From: CALBPI01 sp038531945
GTDB lineage: Bacteria; Pseudomonadota; Gammaproteobacteria; Steroidobacterales; Woeseiaceae
Reading direction: 5' to 3'
Length of the DNA stretch: 64,000 nucleotides
NCBI GenBank assembly: GCA_038531945.1
Contig: JBCBBH010000007.1
Coordinates: 62,001 to 126,000 of the forward strand
Position 1 is the stretch's first letter, and each line of letters starts with the position of its first letter. This document shows, one piece after another, positions 51,678 to 60,509 of the stretch. The notes beneath the pieces are model-generated. The model saw only the letters and a program-made list of their open reading frames with translations. It was not told the DNA's origin and ran no database searches. The position numbers were made by a program, and so were the translations under genes.

Positions 51678-54410
51678 ATGACTCACAGACCCCCAGGGCG
51701 CAAGGACCTTGTCTTTGCAGACAAGGACCGGGCGTTGCGCCGCGACGTCCGAACACTCGGCAAGATGGTCGGAGAACTGTTGCGTGAGCAAGGCGGTGAT
51801 GGTTTTTACGAACGGGTGGAGAAGGCGCGCCGCGAAGCCATTCTGAGGCGCGAGGGTGAGCGGTCGATCGACGATCTTGCTCGGGTGGTCGGCAAGCCAG
51901 ACGCATCGGACGCGCAGAATTTCATTCGCGCTTTCTCGACTTACTTTCAGCTCGTCAACACCGCTGAGAAAGTCCACCGTATTCGCCGACGTCGCGAGTA
52001 CATGCGAGAGAACAACACGCATCAACCTCACGGTGCGCACGATCTGTTCCAGCAGTTCAAGGACGCTGGTTGCACCCTGGAGGAGATTCGGACCGCGCTG
52101 GAAAACACGATGGTAGAGCCTGTTTTTACCGCACATCCAACCGAACCGACCCGCCGGACGATTCTGCGCAAGGAACAGCGAATCGTGCGCAAATTAGTCG
52201 ATCTGTTGGATCCTGGGCTCCCGCCTCAGGAAGTCAACGCGGCACTCGCGGTAATTCGCGCAGAGGTCACGTCTGGGTGGCAGACCGAGGAGCATCCCAG
52301 CGAAAGCATGACGGTCGCGGACGAACTCGAGCATGTCCTGTTCTTCCTGACGGATGTCATCTACCGAGTCATCCCACCCTTCTACGAGAATCTGCGCGAT
52401 GCGCTGGAACAGAGTTACGGCGAAGAAGCGGCCAGCGCCTTCGAAATTCCGCTGCTGACTGCGTTCGCTTCGTGGGTCGGCGGAGACATGGATGGCAACC
52501 CCAACGTCGGCGCCAAGACCATCCGCAATACGCTCGCCCGCCAGCGTGGCCTGATCCTGGACCTTTATTTCCGCGAGTGCGCCGATGTTGCCGGTAAATT
52601 GAGTCAGTGCAGAGATCGCGTTGAGGTCAGCGATGCGATCGATGCCCGAATCGATGAATACCGACACCACTTCAGCAAAGCCTGGGGGGATGTTCCAAAC
52701 CGACATCGCGACATGCCTTATCGAGCGTTCCTGAAGCTTATCCAGGCGCGATTGCAAAGCACTTACGATGATGACGCCTTTCCGTACGAGTCTGCCGAGG
52801 AGTTTGCCGGCGACGTCGATTTGATCGCGCAGAGCCTGACTCAAAACAAAGGACAAAATGCCGGTTTGTTCGCGGTACGCAGACTGCAGAGGCGTATCGA
52901 GTGTTTTGGTTTCCACATGGCGACCCTCGACATTCGGCAAGACGCGCTCGTACACCGCGAGGTCATCGGCAAATGCCTGGGCGACGAAGACTGGTTGAGT
53001 CGCTCAGCGGACGATCGGCTAGCGCGTCTATGCGAAGCGATCACGTCGCGAGAGGCGCCGGTAGATACGCAGGACACTCAAGTACGCAAGACACTGGCTG
53101 TCTTCCAGTCCATCGCTTTCTGCCACCGCAAATACGGCAAGCGGTCCATCGGTCCGTACATCATCAGCATGACGCAGGGAGCCGATGATGTCGTCTCCGT
53201 GTTACTGCTCGCGCAGTGGGCGGAGCTCGGTAACCGCCGCGGCGAGGTACCGCTCGATATCGCGCCACTCCTGGAGACTGTCGACGACCTCGATGCAGGA
53301 CCGGGAATCATGCAAGCACTGCTAGCCAATCCGGTTTACCGCAAGCATCTTGAGCGCCGCAAGGATCGCCAGACCATCATGATCGGCTACTCGGACAGCA
53401 ACAAGGATGGCGGCATCGCCTCAGCCCGTTGGGCTTTGCACCAGGCGCAGGCAGCCTTGCGGGACACCCTGGCGGAGCATGATATCGAATTGACGTTATT
53501 CCACGGTCGTGGCGGCACCGTCAGCAGGGGCGGCAGCAAAATGCACGATGCCGTCCGTGGTGCGCCTGCGGGCACGGTGGCCGGTCGAATGCGGTTCACA
53601 GAGCAGGGTGAGATCATCAACGAAAAGTACGGTCTGCGCGGTATTGCCATGCGAACGCTTGAGCAATCGGCCGCTTCGGTCGCCGCCGCCAGCCTGCTAC
53701 CTGCCGCGAATGAAACCGTGCACACAGAGTGGTCGAAAATGATGTCGACAGTGGCGCAGGCGAGCCGCGATAAGTACCAGGCGTTAACCCGGCATAGCGA
53801 CGGTTTTTTCCAGTACTTCCGGGAAGCGACACCCATCGACGTGATCGAGCGGATGCGGATCGGGTCTCGTCCTGCTTCGCGACGGGAACAAAAAGGCATC
53901 AACGATCTACGCGCGATTCCCTGGGTGTTCGCCTGGACGCAGGCTCGATTTGTGTTGCCCGGCTGGTATGGTCTCGGCACCGGTCTCGAGGCGGCCGTTC
54001 AAGAGTTTGGTGCTCCCGCGTTTTCGAAGATGATGCAGGACTGGCATTTTGTGCGGGCTCTGATGGCCGATGCGGAAATGGTGCTCGCGAAATCCGACCT
54101 TGAAATCGCCGAACGCTATTCGATGCTGGCAGGCGACTTGCACGAGCAATTCTTCCCGACGATCAAGGAAGAGTTTGATAAAACCCTGCATTTCATACTC
54201 GAACTATCCAACGCGAGCTGGCTGCTGGACGCAGATAAAACACTGCAAAGAACCATCATGCTGAGGAATCCCTACATCGATCCAATGAGTCTGCTGCAAA
54301 TCGATTTGCTGGATCGTTGGCGCGCCGGATCACGCGAAGATGACGCCCTTCTCGGCGCATTGCTCGCGAGCGTTAACGGGATCGCTCAGGGCCTGCAGAA
54401 CACCGGGTGA
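51678..54410 (+). CDS. ppc: Phosphoenolpyruvate carboxylase
   Basis: 910 residues. It carboxylates PEP to oxaloacetate to refill the TCA cycle. The catalytic histidine is in F-T-A-H-P-T-E-P-T-R-R (about residue 155); G-G-D-M-D-G-N-P-N-V, G-Y-S-D-S-N-K-D-G-G (about 573-582) and F-H-G-R-G-G-T-V-S-R-G-G are all present, and the C-terminus ends in the usual N-T-G. It follows yajQ by 8 nt and its stop overlaps the MFS start (GTGA). Confidence 0.97.
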   Translation: MTHRPPGRKDLVFADKDRALRRDVRTLGKMVGELLREQGGDGFYERVEKARREAILRREGERSIDDLARVVGKPDASDAQNFIRAFSTYFQLVNTAEKVHRIRRRREYMRENNTHQPHGAHDLFQQFKDAGCTLEEIRTALENTMVEPVFTAHPTEPTRRTILRKEQRIVRKLVDLLDPGLPPQEVNAALAVIRAEVTSGWQTEEHPSESMTVADELEHVLFFLTDVIYRVIPPFYENLRDALEQSYGEEAASAFEIPLLTAFASWVGGDMDGNPNVGAKTIRNTLARQRGLILDLYFRECADVAGKLSQCRDRVEVSDAIDARIDEYRHHFSKAWGDVPNRHRDMPYRAFLKLIQARLQSTYDDDAFPYESAEEFAGDVDLIAQSLTQNKGQNAGLFAVRRLQRRIECFGFHMATLDIRQDALVHREVIGKCLGDEDWLSRSADDRLARLCEAITSREAPVDTQDTQVRKTLAVFQSIAFCHRKYGKRSIGPYIISMTQGADDVVSVLLLAQWAELGNRRGEVPLDIAPLLETVDDLDAGPGIMQALLANPVYRKHLERRKDRQTIMIGYSDSNKDGGIASARWALHQAQAALRDTLAEHDIELTLFHGRGGTVSRGGSKMHDAVRGAPAGTVAGRMRFTEQGEIINEKYGLRGIAMRTLEQSAASVAAASLLPAANETVHTEWSKMMSTVAQASRDKYQALTRHSDGFFQYFREATPIDVIERMRIGSRPASRREQKGINDLRAIPWVFAWTQARFVLPGWYGLGTGLEAAVQEFGAPAFSKMMQDWHFVRALMADAEMVLAKSDLEIAERYSMLAGDLHEQFFPTIKEEFDKTLHFILELSNASWLLDADKTLQRTIMLRNPYIDPMSLLQIDLLDRWRAGSREDDALLGALLASVNGIAQGLQNTG

Positions 54411-55681
54411 CCGAAGGTTCACCGACTCAGGCGGGTGCCGCATCGCTCCTGAAGGAGCGGAGAATCGCGTTTGCGCTCTTGCTGAGCGCGGTGTGCTGCA
54501 TCGGCATGGGGCAGACCGTCACGTTCAGCATCCTGCCACCGATCGGCCGCGAGCTCGGTCTCAGCGAGCGACAGGTCGGTCTGATTTTTTCCGTGTCAGC
54601 CTTGCTCTGGGTTGTCACAAGTCCGCTGTGGGGGCGTCTCAGTGATCGCTTCGGCCGCAAACCGATCCTGATCATCGGCATGCTGGGCTACATAGTGTCC
54701 ACCGTCGGCTTTGTGTCAGTCATTAATCACGGCCTCACCGGCGCCAGTGCACTGGTCGTTGTCTACATTCTGATGATCGCGACTCGGAGTGTTTACGGGC
54801 TGATTGGTCCCGGCGTCCGGGTCGCCTCACAGGCCTACATCGTGGACAGAACCGACCGCAAAGACCGGACGGTCGCGATTGCGGGGATGGCTGCAGCGTT
54901 CGGCCTTGGGAACGTCCTCGGTCCGGGGCTTGGCAGCGCGTTCAGCGTGTTTGGCCTGCTAGCACCGTTCTGGTTGATTATCGGTTTGGTGACGATTGTG
55001 ATGGTCGCGACCCTGTTGCTGCTGCCGGAAAAATCTGCGCCGGGTCAAAGGCGCAGTCAAGTCAGGCTGTCGTTTCGCGATCCACGACTCGGCGCCTTTG
55101 TCATCTACGGTCTGCTTGTGAGCTTCGCGGTAGCAACACCGATGCAAACGAGCGCGTTCTTGTTTATCGACGTGTTGAAATTCTCGACGGACGAGGCTGC
55201 ACAATACGTTGGCGTGGGTCTGTCCGGTGCCGCGATGGCGGCGCTCTTTTCGCAGCTGGTGCTGGTTCAGCGTTTCCGACTGTCGCCACGCACCATGATG
55301 ATTTCCGGCGCCTGTCTCATCGGCGCTGCACAACTCGGTTTGGCTTTCGGGCACAGTTTTGCGCCTGTGGTTTTTGCGCTGATGTTGAACGGCCTTGGTG
55401 CCGGTCTCGCGTTGCCGGGTTTCAGCGCCGGCGCATCACTCGCTGTCAGTGCCGACGAGCAAGGTGCCGTCGCCGGATTGACCGGCGCGTTGAATGCCGC
55501 CGGGTTTTCGATCGTACCGATCATTCACCTGACGCTTTACGCCATCTCACCGGTTTGGCCGTTCCTGCTAAACTCGGTGTTGATGATCGCCATGCTGTTG
55601 TTGACGCTAAACCACCGAGGTTTGCTCCAGTCGGGCGATATCACTGACGACAACCCGCAAGAGCCACCGGTCGCGTCCTGA
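54407..55681 (+). CDS. Major facilitator superfamily transporter
   Basis: 424 residues from GTG 54407, overlapping ppc by 4 nt. Twelve hydrophobic segments are visible, with the MFS loop 2-3 motif G-R-L-S-D-R-F-G-R-K-P (about residues 72-82) and V-A-G-L-T-G-A-L-N-A-A-G-F near the end. The motif-A form and overall pattern fit drug/H+ antiporters (DHA1), but the substrate is not determinable. Co-translation with ppc is probably only coupling. Confidence 0.88.
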   Translation: MTEGSPTQAGAASLLKERRIAFALLLSAVCCIGMGQTVTFSILPPIGRELGLSERQVGLIFSVSALLWVVTSPLWGRLSDRFGRKPILIIGMLGYIVSTVGFVSVINHGLTGASALVVVYILMIATRSVYGLIGPGVRVASQAYIVDRTDRKDRTVAIAGMAAAFGLGNVLGPGLGSAFSVFGLLAPFWLIIGLVTIVMVATLLLLPEKSAPGQRRSQVRLSFRDPRLGAFVIYGLLVSFAVATPMQTSAFLFIDVLKFSTDEAAQYVGVGLSGAAMAALFSQLVLVQRFRLSPRTMMISGACLIGAAQLGLAFGHSFAPVVFALMLNGLGAGLALPGFSAGASLAVSADEQGAVAGLTGALNAAGFSIVPIIHLTLYAISPVWPFLLNSVLMIAMLLLTLNHRGLLQSGDITDDNPQEPPVAS

Positions 55682-55719
55682 ATACTGCAGCCGCACCGGT
55701 ATGAGTTGGAATCCGAAAA

Positions 55720-56175
55720 ATGAACCCAGCAGAACTCAAGCCGCCTTTGACCGTTTTCCACGACGCATCCTGCCCGATCTGTCGCGCCGAGATGGAAGAG
55801 CTCACCAGCATCGATGATGCTGGCGTACTGGAGTTGATCGATTGCTCTCAAGACGACTTTGACGACATCCGGTGTCGCGACGCCGGACTGACACAAGCCG
55901 ATTTGATGGGTGCGCTGTACATCGTTGATCGCGAAGAGCACTGGCGCAGTGGTCCGGATGCATTCGCGGAAATTTACGCAGCCCTCGGTCTGGCTCGCAT
56001 GGCTCGCTTCTGGGGGCGCGGGTGGTGGCGACCTTTGGTCAACCTCGGCTATCGACTGTTTGCGCTGACGCGTGGCTGGCTCGCCCCGCTCGGCCTCGAT
56101 CGAGCGGTGCGATGGTGGGTGCGAAAAGAAGCAGAAGCCGCCGCCACACGCAGCTCATCCTGCCGGACCGACTGA
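55720..56175 (+). CDS. DCC-family thiol-disulfide protein (DUF393)
   Basis: 151 residues. The D-A-S-C-P-I-C-R-A-E motif (Cys 18 and 21) after F-H is the mark of the DCC/YuxK family, which has a thioredoxin-like fold. M-G-A-L-Y-I-V-D (about residue 64) is the second conserved block. Function is redox-related but unproven. Its 3' end overlaps the convergent TfpZ-like gene by 21 bp. Confidence 0.9.
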   Translation: MNPAELKPPLTVFHDASCPICRAEMEELTSIDDAGVLELIDCSQDDFDDIRCRDAGLTQADLMGALYIVDREEHWRSGPDAFAEIYAALGLARMARFWGRGWWRPLVNLGYRLFALTRGWLAPLGLDRAVRWWVRKEAEAAATRSSSCRTD

Positions 56176-56961
56176 CTTCTCGCCTTCGTTGGGTGCTGCC
56201 TCGGGCTTCGAAAAAAGCGCCCACGGATCCGCTTCAATGACATCGAGTAGTGCTGCGTTCGACCCGTCGATCACTGCATACATACTTTCGAGGCGCTTGT
56301 TAACGATCGGCACCAACAACAGTGGCGAACCGACTTTGCTGTGTGTATCGCGCAATTGCGCTGCGGTCTCTGCGAGCGCCGGATCAAACTTCTCAAGCGC
56401 GGACAGAGGCTTCGCGCGTTCCAGTACTCGCGAAACACCCTCCTCCAGACTGACCCACAAGTTGGCACGTCGCTCAATGTCGATGCCGGTCTGAAGCACG
56501 TCGATCGTCAGTTCGCCACGAACCTCCGGGTCTTGTGGAATCACAGCGACGGCGACGCAGGGATTTGACGGCGTGTTCTCGCAAGCGGCGTCGACGTTAG
56601 TGCCGGATGTGTCAATCACATCGCGCTCGGGTAGAACGACATACCGATCCACCGCGAAGACCAAAAACTGCGGTCGCTCCTGATACAGCACACTGGTGCC
56701 AAAAATCAGAGCACTCAACTGCACCAAAGCGACGAATGACATGTCGAATTTGAGCCCCGGCTTGTTCGGCCGGTAGAGAATCGCAGTCAAAAGTGGCCCG
56801 AGCACAAGGTCAACACCGATCAGCGTACGCAATACGCTTTGGGCGCCATTGACCTGGAAATACGGTGGCGGATACCACTGTGTGAAAATCACAAACAACA
56901 CGATCGCGACGATGCTTAAACTGAGCGCGAAATGCACAGCCACCGCTTTGAACTTGCTCAT
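56155..56961 (-). CDS. TfpZ-like type IV pilin accessory membrane protein
   Basis: 268 residues from ATG 56961; longer in-frame starts extend into unrelated sequence. N-terminal M-S-K-F-K-A with a helix (about residues 7-30), Q-W-Y-P-P-P-Y-F-Q, then V-L-R-T-L-I-G-V-D-L-V-L-G-P-L-L-T and two more helices match TfpZ/TfpX proteins, which help assembly of some type IV pilins. The C-terminal 170 residues are soluble. No pilin gene is adjacent, so its client lies elsewhere. Confidence 0.75.
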   Translation of the reverse strand: MSKFKAVAVHFALSLSIVAIVLFVIFTQWYPPPYFQVNGAQSVLRTLIGVDLVLGPLLTAILYRPNKPGLKFDMSFVALVQLSALIFGTSVLYQERPQFLVFAVDRYVVLPERDVIDTSGTNVDAACENTPSNPCVAVAVIPQDPEVRGELTIDVLQTGIDIERRANLWVSLEEGVSRVLERAKPLSALEKFDPALAETAAQLRDTHSKVGSPLLLVPIVNKRLESMYAVIDGSNAALLDVIEADPWALFSKPEAAPNEGEKSVGPAG

Positions 56962-57042
56962 CGGACTTCCTTCACGTTTTTCCAATACACTAGCGCTCGA
57001 ATAGTACGTCAGTCGAACGCCACCTGCGGCTAAGGATTTTGG

Positions 57043-57570
57043 ATGAAACAAGCGCAAGATCGAATGAACCAAATCACATCTTTGGTCGCGATCGTGATCT
57101 CGGTGGTGGCTATGGTCTTGTCGATTGTCGAAGTCTCCGCCATGCGCGAACAACAGCGCGCCGACGTCTGGCCATATCTCGAAATCATGCAGAACTACAG
57201 CGAAGACGGATTCGCGCTGCGGATCACCAACAAAGGTGTCGGCCCAGCCTTAGTGGACTCCGGCGCGCTGTACGATGGCGAGCGGGAAATCGATGATCTG
57301 GACGCGTTCATCGCCGAGACCGTCGGTGCTGAAAATGCTTTTGGTTACGAGACGTATAGAAGTCGCGGAATCGTGAACGCTGTGCTCGCGGCGGGAGAGT
57401 CGGTCGACCTGTTTGCCGTAGATTGGACTGAAGAGACCCAACTGCTGCTGAAACTGTGGACGGAGGAGCGCGCCATCGACTACCGCGTTTGCTACTGCTC
57501 TATCCACGACCAGTGTTGGCGTACTTCTTTGTCAACAGAGCGTGCGGTGAGCGCACGCCGATGCCGCTGA
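57043..57570 (+). CDS. Hypothetical membrane-anchored protein
   Basis: 175 residues. A single helix at about residues 12-32 (L-V-A-I-V-I-S-V-V-A-M-V-L-S-I-V) anchors a beta-rich outer domain with I-T-N-K-G-V-G-P-A, typical of an immunoglobulin-like sheet, and a Cys-rich end (C-Y-C, C-W). No named domain is recognised. It precedes the YhiN-like gene by 6 nt. Confidence 0.6.
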   Translation: MKQAQDRMNQITSLVAIVISVVAMVLSIVEVSAMREQQRADVWPYLEIMQNYSEDGFALRITNKGVGPALVDSGALYDGEREIDDLDAFIAETVGAENAFGYETYRSRGIVNAVLAAGESVDLFAVDWTEETQLLLKLWTEERAIDYRVCYCSIHDQCWRTSLSTERAVSARRCR

Positions 57571-57576
57571 AGTTCA

Positions 57577-58761
57577 TTGGAGCGCTATGACACGATCGTT
57601 CTAGGTGGTGGCGCCGCAGGCCTGATGTGTGCCGCGATCGCCGGCCAACGTGGCCGCCGCGTGCTGGTGCTGGAAGGGTCCAACAAGCCTGGAAAGAAAA
57701 TTCTGATGTCGGGTGGTGGACGATGCAATTTCACAAATCTCTACTGCGCACCTGAGCACTTCATTTCGCGCAATCCACATTTCTGCAAGTCCGCGTTGGC
57801 TCGCTACACGCAGTGGGATTTTATTGCGATGGTCGAACGTCACGGTATCCCCTACCACGAGAAGACGCTGGGCCAACTGTTCTGCGACGATAGCTCGAAA
57901 GATATCGCGCGCATGTTGCTTGCCGAATGCGCAGATGCAGGCGTGGTTATCCGCCTGTCCAGCGAAGTCTCGGAAGTGGATCGCCCCGGCGATTATCGCG
58001 TGCGCTGCGCCCACGGCCTGTTTGGCGCACCAACGCTGGTCGTTGCTACCGGCGGACTTTCCATCCCTAAGATGGGTGCTTCCGGATTTGGCTACGAGCT
58101 CGCGCGTCAATTCGGGCTGCCCGTGCTGGATACACGCGCAGCGCTTGTACCGTTCACATTTACCGGGCAGCTAAAAGCCCAGTTCGAGCGCTTGTCGGGC
58201 GTCAGCGTACCTGCGTCAGTACGTTGCGGTAACCAATCGTTTCACGAATCTATTTTGTTCACACATCGAGGACTCAGCGGTCCAGCAGCGCTTCAGATCT
58301 CAAGCTACTGGCAACCCGGCGACAGTTTGAGTATCGACCTGCTACCGAACCAACCCATCAGCGCTCTTGTCTCCGAGGCACGCGCTTCGCAGCCAGCACG
58401 TCAGCTCGGTTCGTCTCTCGGCGCAGCACTGCCCAAAGCTCTGGTGTCGGAGCTCGGGCCACAGCAGTGGCAAGACTTGACGTCGCGGCGTCACGCCGAG
58501 CTTTCGGCCGATGACTTGAGCATCCTGAGTTCCGCTGTTCACGAGTGGCAAATCAAACCGGCAGCGACCGAAGGCTATCGCACGGCCGAGGTGACGCTGG
58601 GCGGCGTCGACACGGATGCGCTTTCCTCCAGAACGATGGAAGCGCACAACCAGCCAGGCTTGTTTTTCATCGGCGAGGTGGTCGATGTGACCGGACACCT
58701 CGGCGGCTTCAATTTTCAGTGGGCATGGGCATCCGCCGTCGCCGCCGCACAAGCAGTTTGA
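57577..58761 (+). CDS. HI0933/YhiN-family flavoprotein
   Basis: 394 residues from TTG 57577. The FAD loop V-L-G-G-G-A-A-G-L-M-C-A is at the start, G-K-K-I-L-M-S-G-G-G-R-C-N-F-T-N (about residues 44-59) follows, and H-L-G-G-F-N-F-Q-W-A-W-A-S-A closes the protein; these are family signatures. Members are flavin oxidoreductases of unknown substrate. No rRNA- or tRNA-modifying motif is seen. Confidence 0.92.
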   Translation: MERYDTIVLGGGAAGLMCAAIAGQRGRRVLVLEGSNKPGKKILMSGGGRCNFTNLYCAPEHFISRNPHFCKSALARYTQWDFIAMVERHGIPYHEKTLGQLFCDDSSKDIARMLLAECADAGVVIRLSSEVSEVDRPGDYRVRCAHGLFGAPTLVVATGGLSIPKMGASGFGYELARQFGLPVLDTRAALVPFTFTGQLKAQFERLSGVSVPASVRCGNQSFHESILFTHRGLSGPAALQISSYWQPGDSLSIDLLPNQPISALVSEARASQPARQLGSSLGAALPKALVSELGPQQWQDLTSRRHAELSADDLSILSSAVHEWQIKPAATEGYRTAEVTLGGVDTDALSSRTMEAHNQPGLFFIGEVVDVTGHLGGFNFQWAWASAVAAAQAV

Positions 58762-58771
58762 GTCATCGCGC

Positions 58772-58803
58772 ACACTCCGACTCTAACGTCGGGTGTTATT
58801 ATT
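58772..58803 (+). terminator. Weak terminator-like hairpin after the YhiN gene
   Basis: ACACTCCGAC pairs with GTCGGGTGT (one bulge) around a six-base loop, followed by TATTATTCCTT. The tail is short of T, so its efficiency is doubtful. Confidence 0.35.
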
Positions 58804-58839
58804 CCTTGAAATTGATGAGCGTTGACAGGACTTCAATTC

Positions 58840-59178
58840 ATGGAACTTCGAACCTCAAGCAGCATTTTGCTCTCTAACACCGAGTCCATTCCAGGCAAGC
58901 AGATCCTCGAATTCTATGGTGTTGTGACAGGCAACACAGTGCGTGCCAAGCACGTAGGTCGCGATATCATGGCCGGCCTCAAGAATATCGTCGGCGGTGA
59001 GCTCGCGGGATACACCGAGTTGCTCGCCGACTCGCGCCAGGAGGCGACCGACCGGATGGTCCAGCAGGCGCAGTCTATGGGCGCAAACGCAGTGGTTAAC
59101 GTACGCTTCGCCACGAGTTCGATCACGCAAGGGGCTTCCGAGCTTTTCGCGTACGGAACGGCTGTTCGCGTCGGCTGA
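58840..59178 (+). CDS. YbjQ/UPF0145 family protein
   Basis: 112 residues from ATG 58840 (a TTG at 58822 could add six). The pattern L-S-N-T-E-S-I-P-G-K-Q-I, V-T-G-N-T-V-R-A-K-H-V-G-R-D-I, E-Y/A-T-E-L-L-A-D-S-R and G-A-N-A-V-V-N-V-R-F is the heavy-metal-binding UPF0145 domain, a pentameric fold of uncertain role. The next gene encodes a membrane-anchored relative. The two genes are 6 nt apart. Confidence 0.9.
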   Translation: MELRTSSSILLSNTESIPGKQILEFYGVVTGNTVRAKHVGRDIMAGLKNIVGGELAGYTELLADSRQEATDRMVQQAQSMGANAVVNVRFATSSITQGASELFAYGTAVRVG

Positions 59179-59184
59179 TCGCTC

Positions 59185-59658
59185 ATGGAATCACTGACCT
59201 TGATTCTGAATTACGGCCTGCCACTCGCGCTTCTGCTGTTTGCCTACATCGTCGGCACGCTGCTGGAGCGCCGCCACTTCGCGAATATCGAGCAACGCGA
59301 GAAAGCGGTACGTGGTTTTCCGGTCATGACATTCGAGAATACACCCGAGGCATGGCAGACATCCGATGTCGAACTTCTGACAGGAAGCGTCGTCATATCA
59401 CTCGACTACTTCAAGCGCATCATCGCAGGGTTGCGAGCAATTTTCGGCGGCCGGATCAAGACCTATGAGCCTTTGCTCGACAGAGCCCGTCGCGAGGCGA
59501 TGTTGAGACTGGTGGAAAGCGCAAAGCGCGGCGGCTTCAATGCGTTGATCAACGTCCGTTTGGAAACCTCACGGATTGCTAATGCGAACGGCGGCGAAGG
59601 CACTGCCGGGATCGAAATGCTCGCTTTTGGAACCGCGATCCGCGTGCGCAACACGTAG
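59185..59658 (+). CDS. Membrane-anchored YbjQ-like protein
   Basis: 157 residues. A single N-terminal helix (about residues 8-26) is followed by a divergent YbjQ-type domain: F-P-V-M-T-F-E-N-T-P, L-L-T-G-S-V-V-I-S-L-D-Y, R-A-R-R-E-A-M-L-R-L-V and G-F-N-A-L-I-N-V-R-L-E-T. It appears to be a paralogue of the preceding soluble protein with an added anchor. The M48 protease gene follows by 2 nt. Confidence 0.8.
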   Translation: MESLTLILNYGLPLALLLFAYIVGTLLERRHFANIEQREKAVRGFPVMTFENTPEAWQTSDVELLTGSVVISLDYFKRIIAGLRAIFGGRIKTYEPLLDRARREAMLRLVESAKRGGFNALINVRLETSRIANANGGEGTAGIEMLAFGTAIRVRNT

Positions 59659-59660
59659 CC

Positions 59661-60485
59661 ATGCGTTTCGAGCCGCGCGCGCCCGATACGACGGTCAATG
59701 TCAGCAAAACGCACCCGTTAGCAGAGGCTGGTACGCTCGTACTCGGCCTCGTCGGGCTCATGGCGATTGCTACGGTCGTGATCGTCTTCTCGATCGAAAT
59801 CCTGATCCGTTTTGTACCGATTCAGAAAGAAGTCGAGTGGCTATCGAGCTGGACGCCACTCACCGAAACGGATAACGACCACCCACAAGCGGAAGCCGCG
59901 CGCGCTGTTCTCGACAGACTGGTGCAGCATTGGCCGGACACGCCATATGAGTTTCGATTGGACGTCAGCGACGACGTCGCACCCAACGCGATGGCTTTGC
60001 CAGGGGGTGTGATCATCGTGACGACCGGCCTTTTGGACGTAGTGGAAACAGAGAACGCACTGGCATTCGTCCTCGCACACGAACTCGGTCACTTTCGCCA
60101 CCGTGATCATATTCGTCAGATGGGTCGTGCGGCCGCGTTGGGATTGTTTTTCACTGCCATGAGTTCATCAGGTGACTCCGGGTCCGTCGGATACACTGTC
60201 GCAGATTTAACCTTGCGCGGCTTCAGTCGAGACCAGGAGCGCGCAGCGGATCGTTTTGGACTAGAGCTTGTCTATCTCGAGTACGGCCATCTCGGCGATG
60301 CGCTGCAGTTTTTTTCCGAAATCGATGATGAGTCGGATGCACTGATCCGTTGGGACAACTACGTCAGCACACACCCTGAACCCGGCGATCGAATTGATGA
60401 GCTATATGAACTCGCCGAGCTATCGAACTGGCCGCTGAGGGGCGACTCTAAGCCGTGGCCTCCCGATCCGGTAGCTATCCAGTAA
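59661..60485 (+). CDS. M48-family membrane metalloprotease
   Basis: 274 residues. One helix lies at about residues 24-48. The zinc motif is H-E-L-G-H (His 140 and 144) followed by the third-ligand region in Q-E-R-A-A-D-R-F-G-L. The domain faces away from the membrane anchor. Length is compatible with small M48B/M48C proteins (HtpX-like but with one anchor). It probably degrades misfolded envelope proteins and may be linked functionally to the YbjQ pair it follows. Confidence 0.9.
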   Translation: MRFEPRAPDTTVNVSKTHPLAEAGTLVLGLVGLMAIATVVIVFSIEILIRFVPIQKEVEWLSSWTPLTETDNDHPQAEAARAVLDRLVQHWPDTPYEFRLDVSDDVAPNAMALPGGVIIVTTGLLDVVETENALAFVLAHELGHFRHRDHIRQMGRAAALGLFFTAMSSSGDSGSVGYTVADLTLRGFSRDQERAADRFGLELVYLEYGHLGDALQFFSEIDDESDALIRWDNYVSTHPEPGDRIDELYELAELSNWPLRGDSKPWPPDPVAIQ

Positions 60486-60509
60486 GATGCGCAAAGGAGC
60501 GACCCAATC

